Shown piece by piece: positions 43,130 through 52,011 of a stretch of 64,000 bases of DNA (its first letter is position 1; each line of letters opens with the position of its first letter). This DNA is from Multivorans sp965116445 (lineage in GTDB: Bacteria > Acidobacteriota > Thermoanaerobaculia > Multivoradales > Multivoraceae): positions 4,340,001-4,404,000 of the forward strand of contig OZ220688.1 in assembly GCA_965116445.1 (NCBI GenBank), read 5' to 3'. A program made the position numbers and the translations under genes. Below the pieces are notes generated by a model. That model was not told the origin of the DNA and did no database searches. It saw only the letters and a program-made list of their open reading frames with translations.

Positions 43130-43156
43130 GCCGGTGCAGCCTACTCCCGCACCGGC
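43130..43156. terminator. Hairpin overlapping the stop of the aminotransferase gene
   Basis: GCCGGTGC (43130-43137) and GCACCGGC (43149-43156) form a perfect 8-bp stem. It straddles the end of the minus-strand aminotransferase gene and lies 59 bp after the nuclease gene stop on the plus strand, suiting a bidirectional terminator. Confidence 0.45.
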
Positions 43157-44514
43157 GGTCCCAGCAGCGACGGCGCAGGCCCCTTGCGGGTGATCGCGCT
43201 GTCGATCGCCTTGGGCAGCACGGTGACGATCTTCTCGATCTCCTCGTCGCCGAGGATGAAGGGCGGGCCGAGGCAGATCACGTCGCGGGCCGGGTCGTTG
43301 CCGCCGGGGTAGAAGAAGACGTCCATCGACAGGCCGGCCGCCACGACGGCGTTGACGAGCGAGAGGTCGGCGGGGAACGGCTCGAGCGTCTCGCGGTCCT
43401 GGACGATCTCGATGCCGTAGAGCAGGCCGCGGCCACGGACCTCGGCGACGTGGGGATGATCGGCGAAGGTCTCCCGCAGGCGATCGCCGAGCTCCGCGCC
43501 GACGGTCGCGGCGCGTTCGACGAGTTGTTCGTCCTCGAGGATGCGCAGCACCTCGCTCGCCGCGGCACAGGCGGGCGAGTGGGCGCCGTAGGTGAAGAAC
43601 ATGACGGAGTCGCCCGCGTCCCTGATCGGCTCCGTGACCTCGTCCCGGGCGCAGATCGCGACCAGGGGTGCGTAGCCGCCGGTCAGTCCCTTGCCGCCGA
43701 CCAGGATGTCGGGGACGACGTCCCAGTGGTCGACGCCGAACTTCCGGCCGGTCCGGCCGTAGCCGGTCATCACCTCGTCGGAGATCAGGAGAACGCCGTG
43801 CCGCCGGCAGATCCGGGCGACCCGTTCGAGGTAGTCGCCGGGGGGCACGAGGGCGCCGGCGTTCGAACCGACGATCGGCTCGACGACGAAGGCCGCGATC
43901 TCCTCAGGGCCGATCTCCTCGAACACCCGCTCGACTTCGTCTGCACAGGCGATGTTGCAGTCGGGGAACGTCTTCCCCATCGGACAGCGCATGCAGTAGT
44001 GGGCGGGCGGCCGTGGCTGATCGGTCTGCTCGTCGACCAGCCAGTGCTCGAAGCCTGCCCGGCGGCCCTTGTGTCCGCCGACCGCGAGCGTCGCCATCGT
44101 GGCGCCGTGGTAGGAGAGTTCGCGGCCGAGTACGCGCCAGCGCTCGGGGCGCCCCGCTGACAGGTGGTGCTGGCGGGCGAACCGGATCGCGAGATCCATC
44201 GCCTCGGATCCTCCGCTCGCGAACAGGACGCGATTGATGTCGCCGGGCAGCCAGCGGGTCCGCATCCGGTGGACGAGTTCCGCCCGCGCCGGGGTCGCGA
44301 AGGGAGGCACGATGTAGTCGGTCTGCGCCGCGGCCCGTCCGTAGGCCTCCGCGACTTCCCGCCGGCCGTGGCCGATGTTCGAGACGATCGCTCCTCCCGC
44401 GGCGTCGAGGATCCGTCGCCCCGTCGGCGTGATCATGTAGCAGCCTTCGGCCGCCGCCACCTCAAGCGGCGCCCTGCCCTGGCCGAGGAACGGATAGTCC
44501 TGGGCGTGCGCCAT
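43141..44514 (-). CDS. Class III aminotransferase (omega-transaminase-like)
   Basis: This 457-residue PLP enzyme has LFASGGSEAMDLAIRFARQ, SYHGATMATLAVGG, VVEPIVGSNAGALVPP, LLISDEVMTGYGRTG (Asp pairing with the cofactor) and ILVGGKGLTGGYAPL (Schiff-base Lys). A four-Cys segment, YCMRCPMGKTFPDCNIAC, is unusual for the fold and might bind a metal. Substrate unknown; it lies head-to-head with the nitrile hydratase operon. The ATG at 44514 is used; GTG at 44553 would add 13 residues. Confidence 0.86.
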   Translation of the reverse strand: MAHAQDYPFLGQGRAPLEVAAAEGCYMITPTGRRILDAAGGAIVSNIGHGRREVAEAYGRAAAQTDYIVPPFATPARAELVHRMRTRWLPGDINRVLFASGGSEAMDLAIRFARQHHLSAGRPERWRVLGRELSYHGATMATLAVGGHKGRRAGFEHWLVDEQTDQPRPPAHYCMRCPMGKTFPDCNIACADEVERVFEEIGPEEIAAFVVEPIVGSNAGALVPPGDYLERVARICRRHGVLLISDEVMTGYGRTGRKFGVDHWDVVPDILVGGKGLTGGYAPLVAICARDEVTEPIRDAGDSVMFFTYGAHSPACAAASEVLRILEDEQLVERAATVGAELGDRLRETFADHPHVAEVRGRGLLYGIEIVQDRETLEPFPADLSLVNAVVAAGLSMDVFFYPGGNDPARDVICLGPPFILGDEEIEKIVTVLPKAIDSAITRKGPAPSLLGPPVRE

Positions 44515-44751
44515 GCCGGCTGTCGGGCGAGAAGGAGAGGAGACGTCGGTCACCCGGGAGATTGTGGCACAGGCGCCCGCCCGCCGGGTGGAGCGGATGC
44601 CGGCCGCGGCTGGAGCACGCGGCGCTACGGGATGTCTTGTACGCCTCGCCGACGCGAGGGAGAAGGTCGCGCCGCAGCGAGCGGATCCGCGACCGCAGCA
44701 GGAGATCGGTGAGACATGCGGGCTAGACTGCCGATCCTTGAGCACACGCAG

Positions 44752-45351
44752 ATGAACGGAATCCACGACATGGGCGGCATGCATGGCTTCGGCGCCGTGG
44801 ACCGCAGGGCGGACGACGCCCTGTTCCCCGAGCCCTGGCAGGGGCGGGTATGCGCGCTCGCAGGCCATGCGATGGGCGCCGGTCTGGCGAACATCGACGC
44901 CTTCCGCCATGCGATCGAGCGGATGCCGCCGGACCGTTACCTGGCCGAGGGCTACTACGGGCGCTGGCTCTACGCCCTGGAGGCGCTGGCCCGTGAGCGG
45001 CTGGGCGACGGCGGCGCGCCGGAGCGGCCCGAGGTGGGCTCCGTGACGCGGGAGGTCGACCGGGCGCCCCGGTTCGCGGTGGGCGACCCGGTGCGCACCT
45101 GGAACCGGCATCCGCGGGGGCACACCCGGCTGCCCGGCTACGCCCGCGGCCGCCCCGGGGTGATCGCGGAGGTTCATCCGGCCTGCGTCTATCCCGACAC
45201 GAACGCCTGTGACCAGGGCGAGTCGCCGGAGTACCTCTACACGGTCGCTTTCGAGAGCCGGGAGCTCTGGGGCGAAGAGGCCGAGGCCGGGACCACGGTC
45301 TACATCGATCTGTTCGAGCCGTATCTGACTGCCCGGGAGGTGTCCCCATGA
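44752..45351 (+). CDS. nthB: Nitrile hydratase subunit beta
   Basis: This 199-residue subunit begins MNGIHDMGGMHGFG, the invariant beta-subunit N-terminus, and has FRHAIERMPPDRYLAEGYYGRWL plus a C-terminal SH3-like domain (RFAVGDPVRTWNRHPRGHTRLP, ending YIDLFEPYL). Together with the alpha subunit it hydrates nitriles to amides. The conserved start fixes the ATG at 44752 rather than an upstream ATG at 44716. The order beta-alpha-activator is that of cobalt-type operons; the stop overlaps the alpha start. Confidence 0.94.
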   Translation: MNGIHDMGGMHGFGAVDRRADDALFPEPWQGRVCALAGHAMGAGLANIDAFRHAIERMPPDRYLAEGYYGRWLYALEALARERLGDGGAPERPEVGSVTREVDRAPRFAVGDPVRTWNRHPRGHTRLPGYARGRPGVIAEVHPACVYPDTNACDQGESPEYLYTVAFESRELWGEEAEAGTTVYIDLFEPYLTAREVSP

Positions 45352-46010
45352 GCGCCGATCATTCGAGCGCGCGCGAGGCGGCCGACGCCGGCGCACACGC
45401 TTCCGCGCCAAACGCGACTCGGCCCGTCGCCGCGCCACCTGGAGCGGGGATGGCGCTTCGCACGGAGGCGATCGAGGCGCTTCTGGTGGAGAAGGGCCTG
45501 GTCGAGTCCGCCGCCGTCGACGCCCTGGTCGAACGGTACGAGCAGGACATCGGGCCGCTGCGCGGCGCCCGGGTCGTGGCTGAGGCCTGGATCGACCCCG
45601 GGTTCAGGGCACGGCTGATCGAGGACGGCATGCCGGCGATCCGGGATCTGGGCTTCGGCGACAACACGGACTCCCACGTCGCCCGCCTCGTGGTCAAGGA
45701 GAACACGGACTCCGTCCACAACCTGGTCGTCTGCACGCTCTGCTCGTGCTACCCGTGGGCGGTGCTCGGTCTGCCGCCCGCCTGGTACAAGTCGCCGGCG
45801 TACCGGTCGCGCGCGGTGCGCGAACCGCGGCGGCTGCTCGGGGAGCTCGGGCTCGACCTGCCGCCGGACGTCGAGGTGCGGGTCTGGGACTCGAGCGCCG
45901 AGGTCCGCTACATGGTCCTGCCGCAGCGGCCGGAGGGCACGGACGGTCTGGGCGCGGACGAGCTCGCCGCGATGGTCACCCGCGACTCGATGATCGGCGT
46001 CGAGCGGTAG
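45348..46010 (+). CDS. nthA: Nitrile hydratase subunit alpha, cobalt type
   Basis: This 220-residue catalytic subunit carries the metal claw VCTLCSCYPW (about residues 125-134). Thr in CTLCSC marks the non-corrin cobalt class (iron enzymes have Ser). The second and third Cys are normally oxidised to sulfinic and sulfenic acid. RVWDSSAEVRYMVLPQRP is conserved near the C-terminus. An Ala-rich, poorly conserved extension of about 35 residues precedes the domain. ATGA overlap with the beta gene indicates coupling. Confidence 0.95.
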   Translation: MSADHSSAREAADAGAHASAPNATRPVAAPPGAGMALRTEAIEALLVEKGLVESAAVDALVERYEQDIGPLRGARVVAEAWIDPGFRARLIEDGMPAIRDLGFGDNTDSHVARLVVKENTDSVHNLVVCTLCSCYPWAVLGLPPAWYKSPAYRSRAVREPRRLLGELGLDLPPDVEVRVWDSSAEVRYMVLPQRPEGTDGLGADELAAMVTRDSMIGVER

Positions 46011-46023
46011 AGCCGGGGCCCTT

Positions 46024-46635
46024 ATGAGTCTCCCGGTCCGGCTGGACGAGGACGGCGCGGCCGCGCCGCCGCGCGAGAACGGGGAGCTCGCCTTCAGCGC
46101 GCCCTGGGAAGGCCGGCTGTTCGGTCTGACGATGACCTTGGTCGAGGCCGGGCGCTTGGACTGGGAGGCGTTCCGGCAGCGCCTGATCGCACGAATAGCC
46201 GCCTGGGACGCCGGCGCAGCCGTTGCGGAAGGGCCTTCACCGCGATGGCCCGGCGAGCCGACTGATGAGCATGCCGGCGGGGATGCCGGCGCAGCCGGTG
46301 CGGGGGAATCCTGGGACTACTGGCTGCGCTGGCGGGAGGCCTTTGAGGACTCGCTGGGCGCGGCCGGGCTTGTCGCGACTGCGGAGATCGACCGGCTGAC
46401 CCGGCGGCTTGCGGCGCGGCCCCACGGCCACGATCACCACGCTGGCCACGATCATCGCCACGACGGCCGCGATCACCACCACGACGACGATCACCACGAC
46501 GACGATCACGACCACCACAAAGGCGACGGCCATCACGACGAACCCTCGAGCGACGGAGTTCTTCCCGAACCGAACCGGGCGGGGCGGCGGACGCACGGGG
46601 CCTCGGCGGCCGTCTCCACGGAGACTGACGAATGA
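46024..46635 (+). CDS. Nitrile hydratase activator with a His/Asp-rich C-terminal tail
   Basis: This 203-residue protein has an N-terminal half matching nitrile hydratase accessory proteins (AFSAPWEGRLFGLTMTLVEAG, WEAFRQRLIARI, YWLRWREAFEDSL). These swap with or deliver cobalt to the alpha subunit. From about residue 133 to 172 it is almost entirely His and Asp with a few Gly (GHDHH, DHHHDDDHH types), a likely metal store. Standard activators have about 100-150 residues and lack such a tail. Its stop overlaps folD (ATGA). Confidence 0.88.
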   Translation: MSLPVRLDEDGAAAPPRENGELAFSAPWEGRLFGLTMTLVEAGRLDWEAFRQRLIARIAAWDAGAAVAEGPSPRWPGEPTDEHAGGDAGAAGAGESWDYWLRWREAFEDSLGAAGLVATAEIDRLTRRLAARPHGHDHHAGHDHRHDGRDHHHDDDHHDDDHDHHKGDGHHDEPSSDGVLPEPNRAGRRTHGASAAVSTETDE

Positions 46636-47489
46636 CAGCGCAACTGCTTGCAGGTCAACCCGTCGCGGAGGCGGTTCTTGCCGACGTAGCAAAGCGGGTC
46701 GAACGACTCGCGGCGGCCGGCACGCGTCCCGGCCTGGGCACGATTCTGGTCGGTGACGACGCGGCCTCTGCCGGCTACGTCCGCAAGAAGCACGAGACCT
46801 GCGAGGCGGTGGGGATCGCCTCGTTCAACGCCGAGATTCCGGCGGACGCCGGCCAGGCGGAGCTGCTCGCCGCCGTTGACCGTTTCAACGCGGACCCGAA
46901 AGTCGACGCCTACATCATCCAGCACCCGGTGCCCGCGGGTTTCGACTTCAACGAGGCTCTGGCGCGCATGGACCCCAGGAAAGACGCGGACGGCCTGCAT
47001 CCGACCAACCTGGGAAAGCTCGTGCTGCAGGAGCGCGGACCGGTGCCCTGCACGCCCGCCGGAATCCAGGCGATGCTCGTTCACTACGGAATCGACATCG
47101 GCGGCCGCGAGGTCGTCGTCCTGGGTCGCGGGCCGACGCTGGGCCGACCGCTGGCCCTGCTGCTGACGCTCAAGCAGGCCGGCGCGAACGCGGTCGTCAC
47201 GGTCGTGCACACCGGCGCCCGCGACGTGACGCCGTTCACCCGTCGCGCCGACATCGTGGTCGCAGCGCTGGGCGTGCCGCGATTCGTGAAGCCCGAGATG
47301 ATCAAGCCCGGCGCGGTCGTGGTCAGCGGCGGCATCAGTTGGGAGGGCCGGAAGCTCCTGCCCGACGTCGACGAGTCGGTCGGCGAGGTGGCGAGCTGGA
47401 TCACCCCGCGGCTTGGCGGCGTCGGGCCGACCACGGTGGCGATGTTGCTGCGGAACACAGTGCTGGCGGCCGCGGATCGGGGGGCTTGA
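46632..47489 (+). CDS. folD: Methylene-tetrahydrofolate dehydrogenase / cyclohydrolase
   Basis: This 285-residue bifunctional enzyme interconverts methylene-, methenyl- and formyl-tetrahydrofolate. SAGYVRKKHETCEAVGI contains the catalytic Lys; DADGLHPTNLGKL and PCTPAGIQAML are standard; VVVLGRGPTLGRPLALLL binds NADP; and GGVGPTTVAMLLRNTV is the C-terminal signature. The usual QLPLP loop is QHPVP here. It overlaps the nitrile hydratase activator gene and is followed 1 bp later by the M28 peptidase gene, so it is embedded in that operon. Confidence 0.93.
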   Translation: MTAQLLAGQPVAEAVLADVAKRVERLAAAGTRPGLGTILVGDDAASAGYVRKKHETCEAVGIASFNAEIPADAGQAELLAAVDRFNADPKVDAYIIQHPVPAGFDFNEALARMDPRKDADGLHPTNLGKLVLQERGPVPCTPAGIQAMLVHYGIDIGGREVVVLGRGPTLGRPLALLLTLKQAGANAVVTVVHTGARDVTPFTRRADIVVAALGVPRFVKPEMIKPGAVVVSGGISWEGRKLLPDVDESVGEVASWITPRLGGVGPTTVAMLLRNTVLAAADRGA

Positions 47490-47490
47490 G

Positions 47491-49734
47491 ATGAGACGGT
47501 TCCTGATGGCCCTTACCCTGGCCGTGGCTGCCGCGCCGGCGTTTCCCCAGGACCTGATCGGCTTCCATCCCGACCGGGTCGCTGCCCAGCGCGACATGGA
47601 GGAGCGGGCCGACGCCTGGATCGCGCCCGAGGATCTCCTGGAGTGGACCCGCGGGATGACGCCGCGGCCGCACCATGCCGGTTCGCCCCAGGCCGAGGCG
47701 AACGCGCGCTGGATGGTGGAGCGTTTCCGCGAGTGGGGGTTCGAGGCCCGGATCGAGACGTACCACGTCCTGTTCCCGACGCCCCGTCGCCGTTCGCTGA
47801 CCCTGCTCGAGCCGACCCGGTTCGAGGCGTCCCTGATCGAGGAGCCCGCGGCGGGAGACGGCACGGCGGAGATCGCGGTCGCTGAGGGACTGCCTCCGTT
47901 CAACGCCTTCTCGGCCGACGGCGACGTAACGGGCGAACTCGTCTATGTGAATCGGGGAATCCCGGCGGACTACGACGTGCTGGAGCGCCTCGGGATCTCT
48001 GTCCGCGGGAAGATCGTGATTGCCCGCTACGGCGGCTCCTGGCGCGGCATCAAGCCGAAGGTCGCGTTCGAACGCGGTGCGGTCGGTTGCCTGATCTTCA
48101 ACGATCCCGGCGACGATGGCTACAGCCAGGGCGCGGGGTACCCGGACGGCTCGTTCAAACACCCCACCGCGGTGCAGCGGGGCTCGGTCCTGGACCTGCC
48201 GCTTCGCCCCGGCGACCCGCTGACGCCGATGCGCGGCGCGACGGAGGACGCGACCCGGCTCGAGCGGAGCGACGCCGAGACGTTGATGCAGATCCCCGTG
48301 CTGCCGATCTCCTGGCGGGACGCGCAGCCGCTGCTCGAGGCCCTGGGCGGCGAGACGGCGCCGGCCGCCTGGCGGGGCGGTCTTCCAATCACCTACCGGA
48401 TCGGCCCCGGCCCTGCCCGCGTGCGGCTGCAGCTCGAGTTCGACTGGAGCCTCGCGCCGGCGCACAACGTGATCGCCCGCATGCCGGGCACGGACAGGCC
48501 GGATCAGTGGATCCTCCGCGGCAACCACCACGACGCCTGGGTCATCGGCGCGCGGGATCCGATCAGCGGTCTGGTCGGCCTGATGGCCGAGGCGCAGGCC
48601 GTCGGCCGGTTGGCGAGAGAGGGGCACCGGCCCCGTCGCACGATCGTGTACGCCGCCTGGGATGCGGAAGAGCCGGGCCTCCTGGGCTCGACCGAGTGGG
48701 CGGAGCACCACGCCGACGAGCTCCGCGAGTACGCGGCGGTCTACATCAACTCGGACTCGAACAGCCGCGGCTTCCTGCGCGCCGGCGGGTCGCACGCCCT
48801 GGAGACCCTGGTCAACCAGGTCGCCAACGACGTTGAGGACCCGCAGACCGGAGTCAGCGTCGGCGAGCGGCTGCGCGCCTCGCGACGCGCACGCGGCAGT
48901 TCGGCCGAGTACCAGCGGCTTCGGGCCTCGGACCGGCTGCGGATCTCCGCCCTGGGTTCCGGCTCCGACTACTCGCCGTTCCTCCAGCACCTCGGCGTGT
49001 CGTCGCTGAACGTCGGCTACGGCGGTGAGTCGTCGGGCGGCGAGTACCACACGGCCTTCGACACCTTCGACTTCTACCGCCGGTTCGTCGACCCGGGCGC
49101 GGTCTACGGCGCGGCTCTGGCCCGCACCGGGTTGCGCCTGACGCTTCGGCTGGCCAACGCGGACGTGTTGCCGTTCGAGTTCGGCACGACGGCGGCGACC
49201 GTAGGCCGCTACGTCGACGAGGTCGTCGAGCTTGCGGCGAACGAGCGGGACCGGCTGGAGCGGGAGAGTGAACTGGTGCGAAGCGGCGACTTCCGGTTGG
49301 CGGCCGATCCGACGCGGCCGTTCGTGGAACCGGAAGCGCGGGAGCCGGCGCCGTACCTGAACTTCGCGCCGCTCAGGAACGCGCACAACGGGCTCGTGCG
49401 CGCAGCGCGGTCGGCCGACCAGTCGCTGGTCGCGGCGGCCGTGGGCGGCGACGCGGCCGTCCAGGAGCAGCTCGACGGACTCATCGTGGGCAGCGAACGG
49501 CTGCTGACGCGGGATCACGGCCTGCCGGGTCGCCCTTGGTTCCGGCACCACCTGTACTCGCCCGGTCTCTACACCGGCTACGGCGTGAAGACGCTGCCGG
49601 GAGTCCGGGAGGCGATCGAGGAGGGCGAGTGGGACAAGGCCCAGGACCAGATCGATATCGCCGCGCTTGTGCTGGACGAGTACGCGGCGCAACTAAAGCG
49701 GATGGCACGGGCTACGGAGTCCAGGGAACCGTAA
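47491..49734 (+). CDS. Secreted M28 peptidase (glutamate carboxypeptidase II/PSMA-like)
   Basis: This 747-residue exported protein has a signal peptide (residues 1-19, ending in Ala-Phe-Pro-Gln), a protease-associated domain (about 140-320), an M28 catalytic domain and a C-terminal transferrin-receptor-like dimerisation domain (about 620-740). The di-zinc ligands are visible: His in RGNHHDAWVIG, bridging Asp in GARDPISG, catalytic Glu in WDAEEPGLLG, Asp in INSDSNSRG and His in GGEYHTAFDTF. It probably removes C-terminal acidic residues from peptides. Starts 1 bp after folD. Confidence 0.92.
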   Translation: MRRFLMALTLAVAAAPAFPQDLIGFHPDRVAAQRDMEERADAWIAPEDLLEWTRGMTPRPHHAGSPQAEANARWMVERFREWGFEARIETYHVLFPTPRRRSLTLLEPTRFEASLIEEPAAGDGTAEIAVAEGLPPFNAFSADGDVTGELVYVNRGIPADYDVLERLGISVRGKIVIARYGGSWRGIKPKVAFERGAVGCLIFNDPGDDGYSQGAGYPDGSFKHPTAVQRGSVLDLPLRPGDPLTPMRGATEDATRLERSDAETLMQIPVLPISWRDAQPLLEALGGETAPAAWRGGLPITYRIGPGPARVRLQLEFDWSLAPAHNVIARMPGTDRPDQWILRGNHHDAWVIGARDPISGLVGLMAEAQAVGRLAREGHRPRRTIVYAAWDAEEPGLLGSTEWAEHHADELREYAAVYINSDSNSRGFLRAGGSHALETLVNQVANDVEDPQTGVSVGERLRASRRARGSSAEYQRLRASDRLRISALGSGSDYSPFLQHLGVSSLNVGYGGESSGGEYHTAFDTFDFYRRFVDPGAVYGAALARTGLRLTLRLANADVLPFEFGTTAATVGRYVDEVVELAANERDRLERESELVRSGDFRLAADPTRPFVEPEAREPAPYLNFAPLRNAHNGLVRAARSADQSLVAAAVGGDAAVQEQLDGLIVGSERLLTRDHGLPGRPWFRHHLYSPGLYTGYGVKTLPGVREAIEEGEWDKAQDQIDIAALVLDEYAAQLKRMARATESREP

Positions 49735-49764
49735 CCCGCGACCATCCAGACGGCGGTCGCGGGT
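49734..49764. terminator. Bidirectional hairpin between convergent M28 peptidase and HMG-CoA synthase genes
   Basis: ACCCGCGACC (49734-49743) and GGTCGCGGGT (49755-49764) form a perfect 10-bp stem with an 11-base loop. It begins at the TAA of the peptidase gene and ends 5 bp before the stop of the minus-strand gene, so it can serve both. Confidence 0.6.
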
Positions 49765-49769
49765 CGACT

Positions 49770-50873
49770 TTACGCGGCCGCAGTACGAACTGACGCGCGC
49801 AGGAGGTTGTAGGCGCTCGCGTCCACCCGCCCCCGGTGTGCGATATCGCGCTCGATGTCCTGCGCCCAGTCGGCTTCCTTGGCGCGTGGGCCTGCGATCA
49901 GCGAGAGGATCTCCGAGCCGAAGCCGGAGCCGTAGGAAAAGGCCGCTACCTGCTCGCCGGCCTTCAGGCCCTGGAGCGCGTTCGCCACCGCGATCCAGAG
50001 CGAGGCCGTGTACGAGTTTCCGGAGAGCTTGTTCCAAAGCATGGAGGGTTCGACCTTCTCGCTGTAGAGCTGCTGGACTCTCTCTGCCGACCAGCCGGCG
50101 ACTTCACCGACGAGGTGGAAGGCTTTTCTGACCATCTTGGGGAACGGCACGTGGAAACAGATCGCCGAGAATCGCTCCATCACCTCAGCGGGATTGCGGC
50201 CCTCGGACAGAGCGTTGAAGCACTCCACCGCCGCCTTCTTGTAGCACTCCAGGCTCAACTTGCCGTCGACCCGCGGGTAGGACTCGCCAACCGGACGGTA
50301 GAAGTCGAAGGCCGGCTCGCTCCACGTATGCGAGTCGAGACCGACGGTTGCGATCTCGGGGCGGTCGACGACGAAGGCGACGGCGCCGGCGCCCTGGGTC
50401 GGTTCGCCGGGGTCGCCCTGCTCGTAGAGCGCGATGTCGGCGGCGACGACGAGGGCCGCCTTGTCGCGGGCCGCGCCGGACATCCGCCACTCGCAGGCCT
50501 GGCGCAAGGCCAGGGTGCCGCCGTAGCAGGCGTGCTTCACCTCGTAGGAACGGATGTGACCCACCAGACCGAGCTCTTCCGCCACGAAGGCGGAGAGGGG
50601 CCGGCTCATGTCGACCGCGGTCTCCGTGCCGACGGCGATCATGCCGATGTCCTCGAGTTCGCCGTCCCAGCGGGACAGGGCACGCCGGGCGGCCTCGGAA
50701 GCGAGGTCGACGATGCCGAACTCGGGCGGGCAGAGCGAGATCTCAGAACAGCCCAAGCCGATGAGGTACTTGTCGGGATCCACGCCCCGCAGGGCAGCGA
50801 GTTCCTCGACGGGCATCGCGAGAGGCGGCAGGTGCAGACCGATCGAGGCAATGCCTGTTTCGACGTTGGTCAT
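49770..50873 (-). CDS. mvaS: Hydroxymethylglutaryl-CoA synthase
   Basis: This 367-residue thiolase-fold enzyme condenses acetyl-CoA and acetoacetyl-CoA. The triad is visible: Glu in VGTETAVD, Cys in EVKHACYGGTLAL and His in ICFHVPFPKM. GIASIGLHLP is the usual N-terminus and GNSYTASLWIAVANAL the C-terminal motif. Length fits bacterial mevalonate-pathway synthases. No other mevalonate gene is here, so a role in a polyketide-type beta-branching pathway cannot be excluded. AGGAGGAAG lies just upstream of the ATG. Confidence 0.92.
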   Translation of the reverse strand: MTNVETGIASIGLHLPPLAMPVEELAALRGVDPDKYLIGLGCSEISLCPPEFGIVDLASEAARRALSRWDGELEDIGMIAVGTETAVDMSRPLSAFVAEELGLVGHIRSYEVKHACYGGTLALRQACEWRMSGAARDKAALVVAADIALYEQGDPGEPTQGAGAVAFVVDRPEIATVGLDSHTWSEPAFDFYRPVGESYPRVDGKLSLECYKKAAVECFNALSEGRNPAEVMERFSAICFHVPFPKMVRKAFHLVGEVAGWSAERVQQLYSEKVEPSMLWNKLSGNSYTASLWIAVANALQGLKAGEQVAAFSYGSGFGSEILSLIAGPRAKEADWAQDIERDIAHRGRVDASAYNLLRASVRTAAA

Positions 50874-50977
50874 CGGTTCTTCCTCCTGAAACTCCGGCGC
50901 CCCATGGGGCGCCGCGGTCGGTGGAATCGCGGCGAACAGGTGTCGAGTCGTCCGCTACGAAAAGAATAAGCCCGGAC

Positions 50978-51005
50978 AAGGTAGCACGACTTCTCGTGCC
51001 GTCAA
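50978..51005 (-). promoter_or_regulatory. Candidate sigma-70 promoter with a palindromic operator for mvaS
   Basis: On the minus strand TTGACG (51000-51005) is followed, 16 bp later, by TACCTT (50978-50983). The spacer is exactly the palindrome GCACGA-GAAG-TCGTGC (50984-50999). This stretch is noticeably AT-richer than its surroundings and lies about 105 bp before the mvaS start. A repressor site placed between the promoter elements is a reasonable guess. Confidence 0.4.
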
Positions 51006-51063
51006 CGGTTTTTCTTTTCGAACAGATACTGAACTATTGGAAGTTTCATGACTTTCTGAAAGT

Positions 51064-52011
51064 TCATCGAGAAAGCCGGCGCACCAGGTCTTTCTGGCGC
51101 AGGCTCGCGGCGCAGCGGAAGCCCGTGTGGTCGAGACCGGAGTCGGGAGCCGAGTGGTTGCGGTTTGCGTTCCGGTAGCCCTCGCAGTAGCTCGCGGCGC
51201 AGAGCCAGGAGCCGCCCTTGAGGACTCTCTCGCCGCCCGCCCCGCCGGGCCGGTACCAGTCGTCGACCCACTCCCAGACGTTGCCGCCCAGGTCGAAGAT
51301 GCCGAGCGCGTTCGGAGGATAGGAACCGACAGGCGCCAGGTAGGCGTGCCCATCGGCCACCTCGTCCCGAGCCGGGAATTGATCACCCTGCCAGACGTTG
51401 GCGACCCAGTGCCCGTCGGGAGCGGGCTCGTCGCCCCAGGGGTATTGCGCCTGCCCGGCGCCGTCGTTGCCGGCAACTGCGGCGAGGTCCCACTCGGCCT
51501 CCGTCGGCAACCGCTTTCCGCTCCATTCGCAGAAAGCGACGGCGTCTCCCCAACTGACGTGGACGACCGGGAGATCGGGCTCGGCCTCTGAGCCGGGACC
51601 GCGGGGATGCCGCCAGTCGGCATCGTTGACGGCCAGCCACCATGGCGTTCCCGCGACCCGCTGTTCCTCCTCGGGGTTGTCGGTGGCTTCTGGGTGGAAG
51701 ACGAGTGACCAGCCCCAGCGCTCGGCTTCGGTCACGAATCCGGTCGCGTCGACAAAGGCAGCGAAGTCCCGGTTCGTTACCTCGTGAACGTCCAGGTTGA
51801 AGGACGCGACCTCGAGTTCGCCTCCCGAGCGGGAGACGGCGCCCACGGGTACGCGGACCATCCCTTCGGGCGGAGGCTCCGGCGGGGCGGACGTGCTCGG
51901 TTCGGGCGTCGCGGCCGGGGGAGGATCCGGCGGGGCGCCGCAGCCGAGGACGGTCGCGAGTCCGACCGCGGCCATGAGCGCCGGCAGACATCGGCGGCGT
52001 CGCACCGTCAT
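51064..52011 (-). CDS. Formylglycine-generating-enzyme-like lipoprotein
   Basis: This 315-residue protein has a lipoprotein signal (ATVLGC lipobox at about residues 22-27) and a Pro-rich linker followed by a complete FGE-sulfatase domain: DVHEVTNRDFAAFVDATG, VVHVSWGDAVAFCEWSGKRLPTE, PWGD, GNVWEWVDDW and the C-terminal KGGSWLCAASYC with GFRCA. The two Cys five residues apart match the copper-binding pair of true formylglycine-generating enzymes, which many bacterial domain relatives lack. No sulfatase gene is nearby. It overlaps the alkyltransferase-like gene (ATGA). Confidence 0.85.
   Translation of the reverse strand: MTVRRRRCLPALMAAVGLATVLGCGAPPDPPPAATPEPSTSAPPEPPPEGMVRVPVGAVSRSGGELEVASFNLDVHEVTNRDFAAFVDATGFVTEAERWGWSLVFHPEATDNPEEEQRVAGTPWWLAVNDADWRHPRGPGSEAEPDLPVVHVSWGDAVAFCEWSGKRLPTEAEWDLAAVAGNDGAGQAQYPWGDEPAPDGHWVANVWQGDQFPARDEVADGHAYLAPVGSYPPNALGIFDLGGNVWEWVDDWYRPGGAGGERVLKGGSWLCAASYCEGYRNANRNHSAPDSGLDHTGFRCAASLRQKDLVRRLSR

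Noticed and set aside
46430..46545. Short tandem DNA repeats (CAC/GAC triplets), possibly CRISPR-like or a satellite.
   Set aside because: They are codons for the His/Asp-rich tail of the nitrile hydratase activator and lie in frame; no repeat-spacer pattern.
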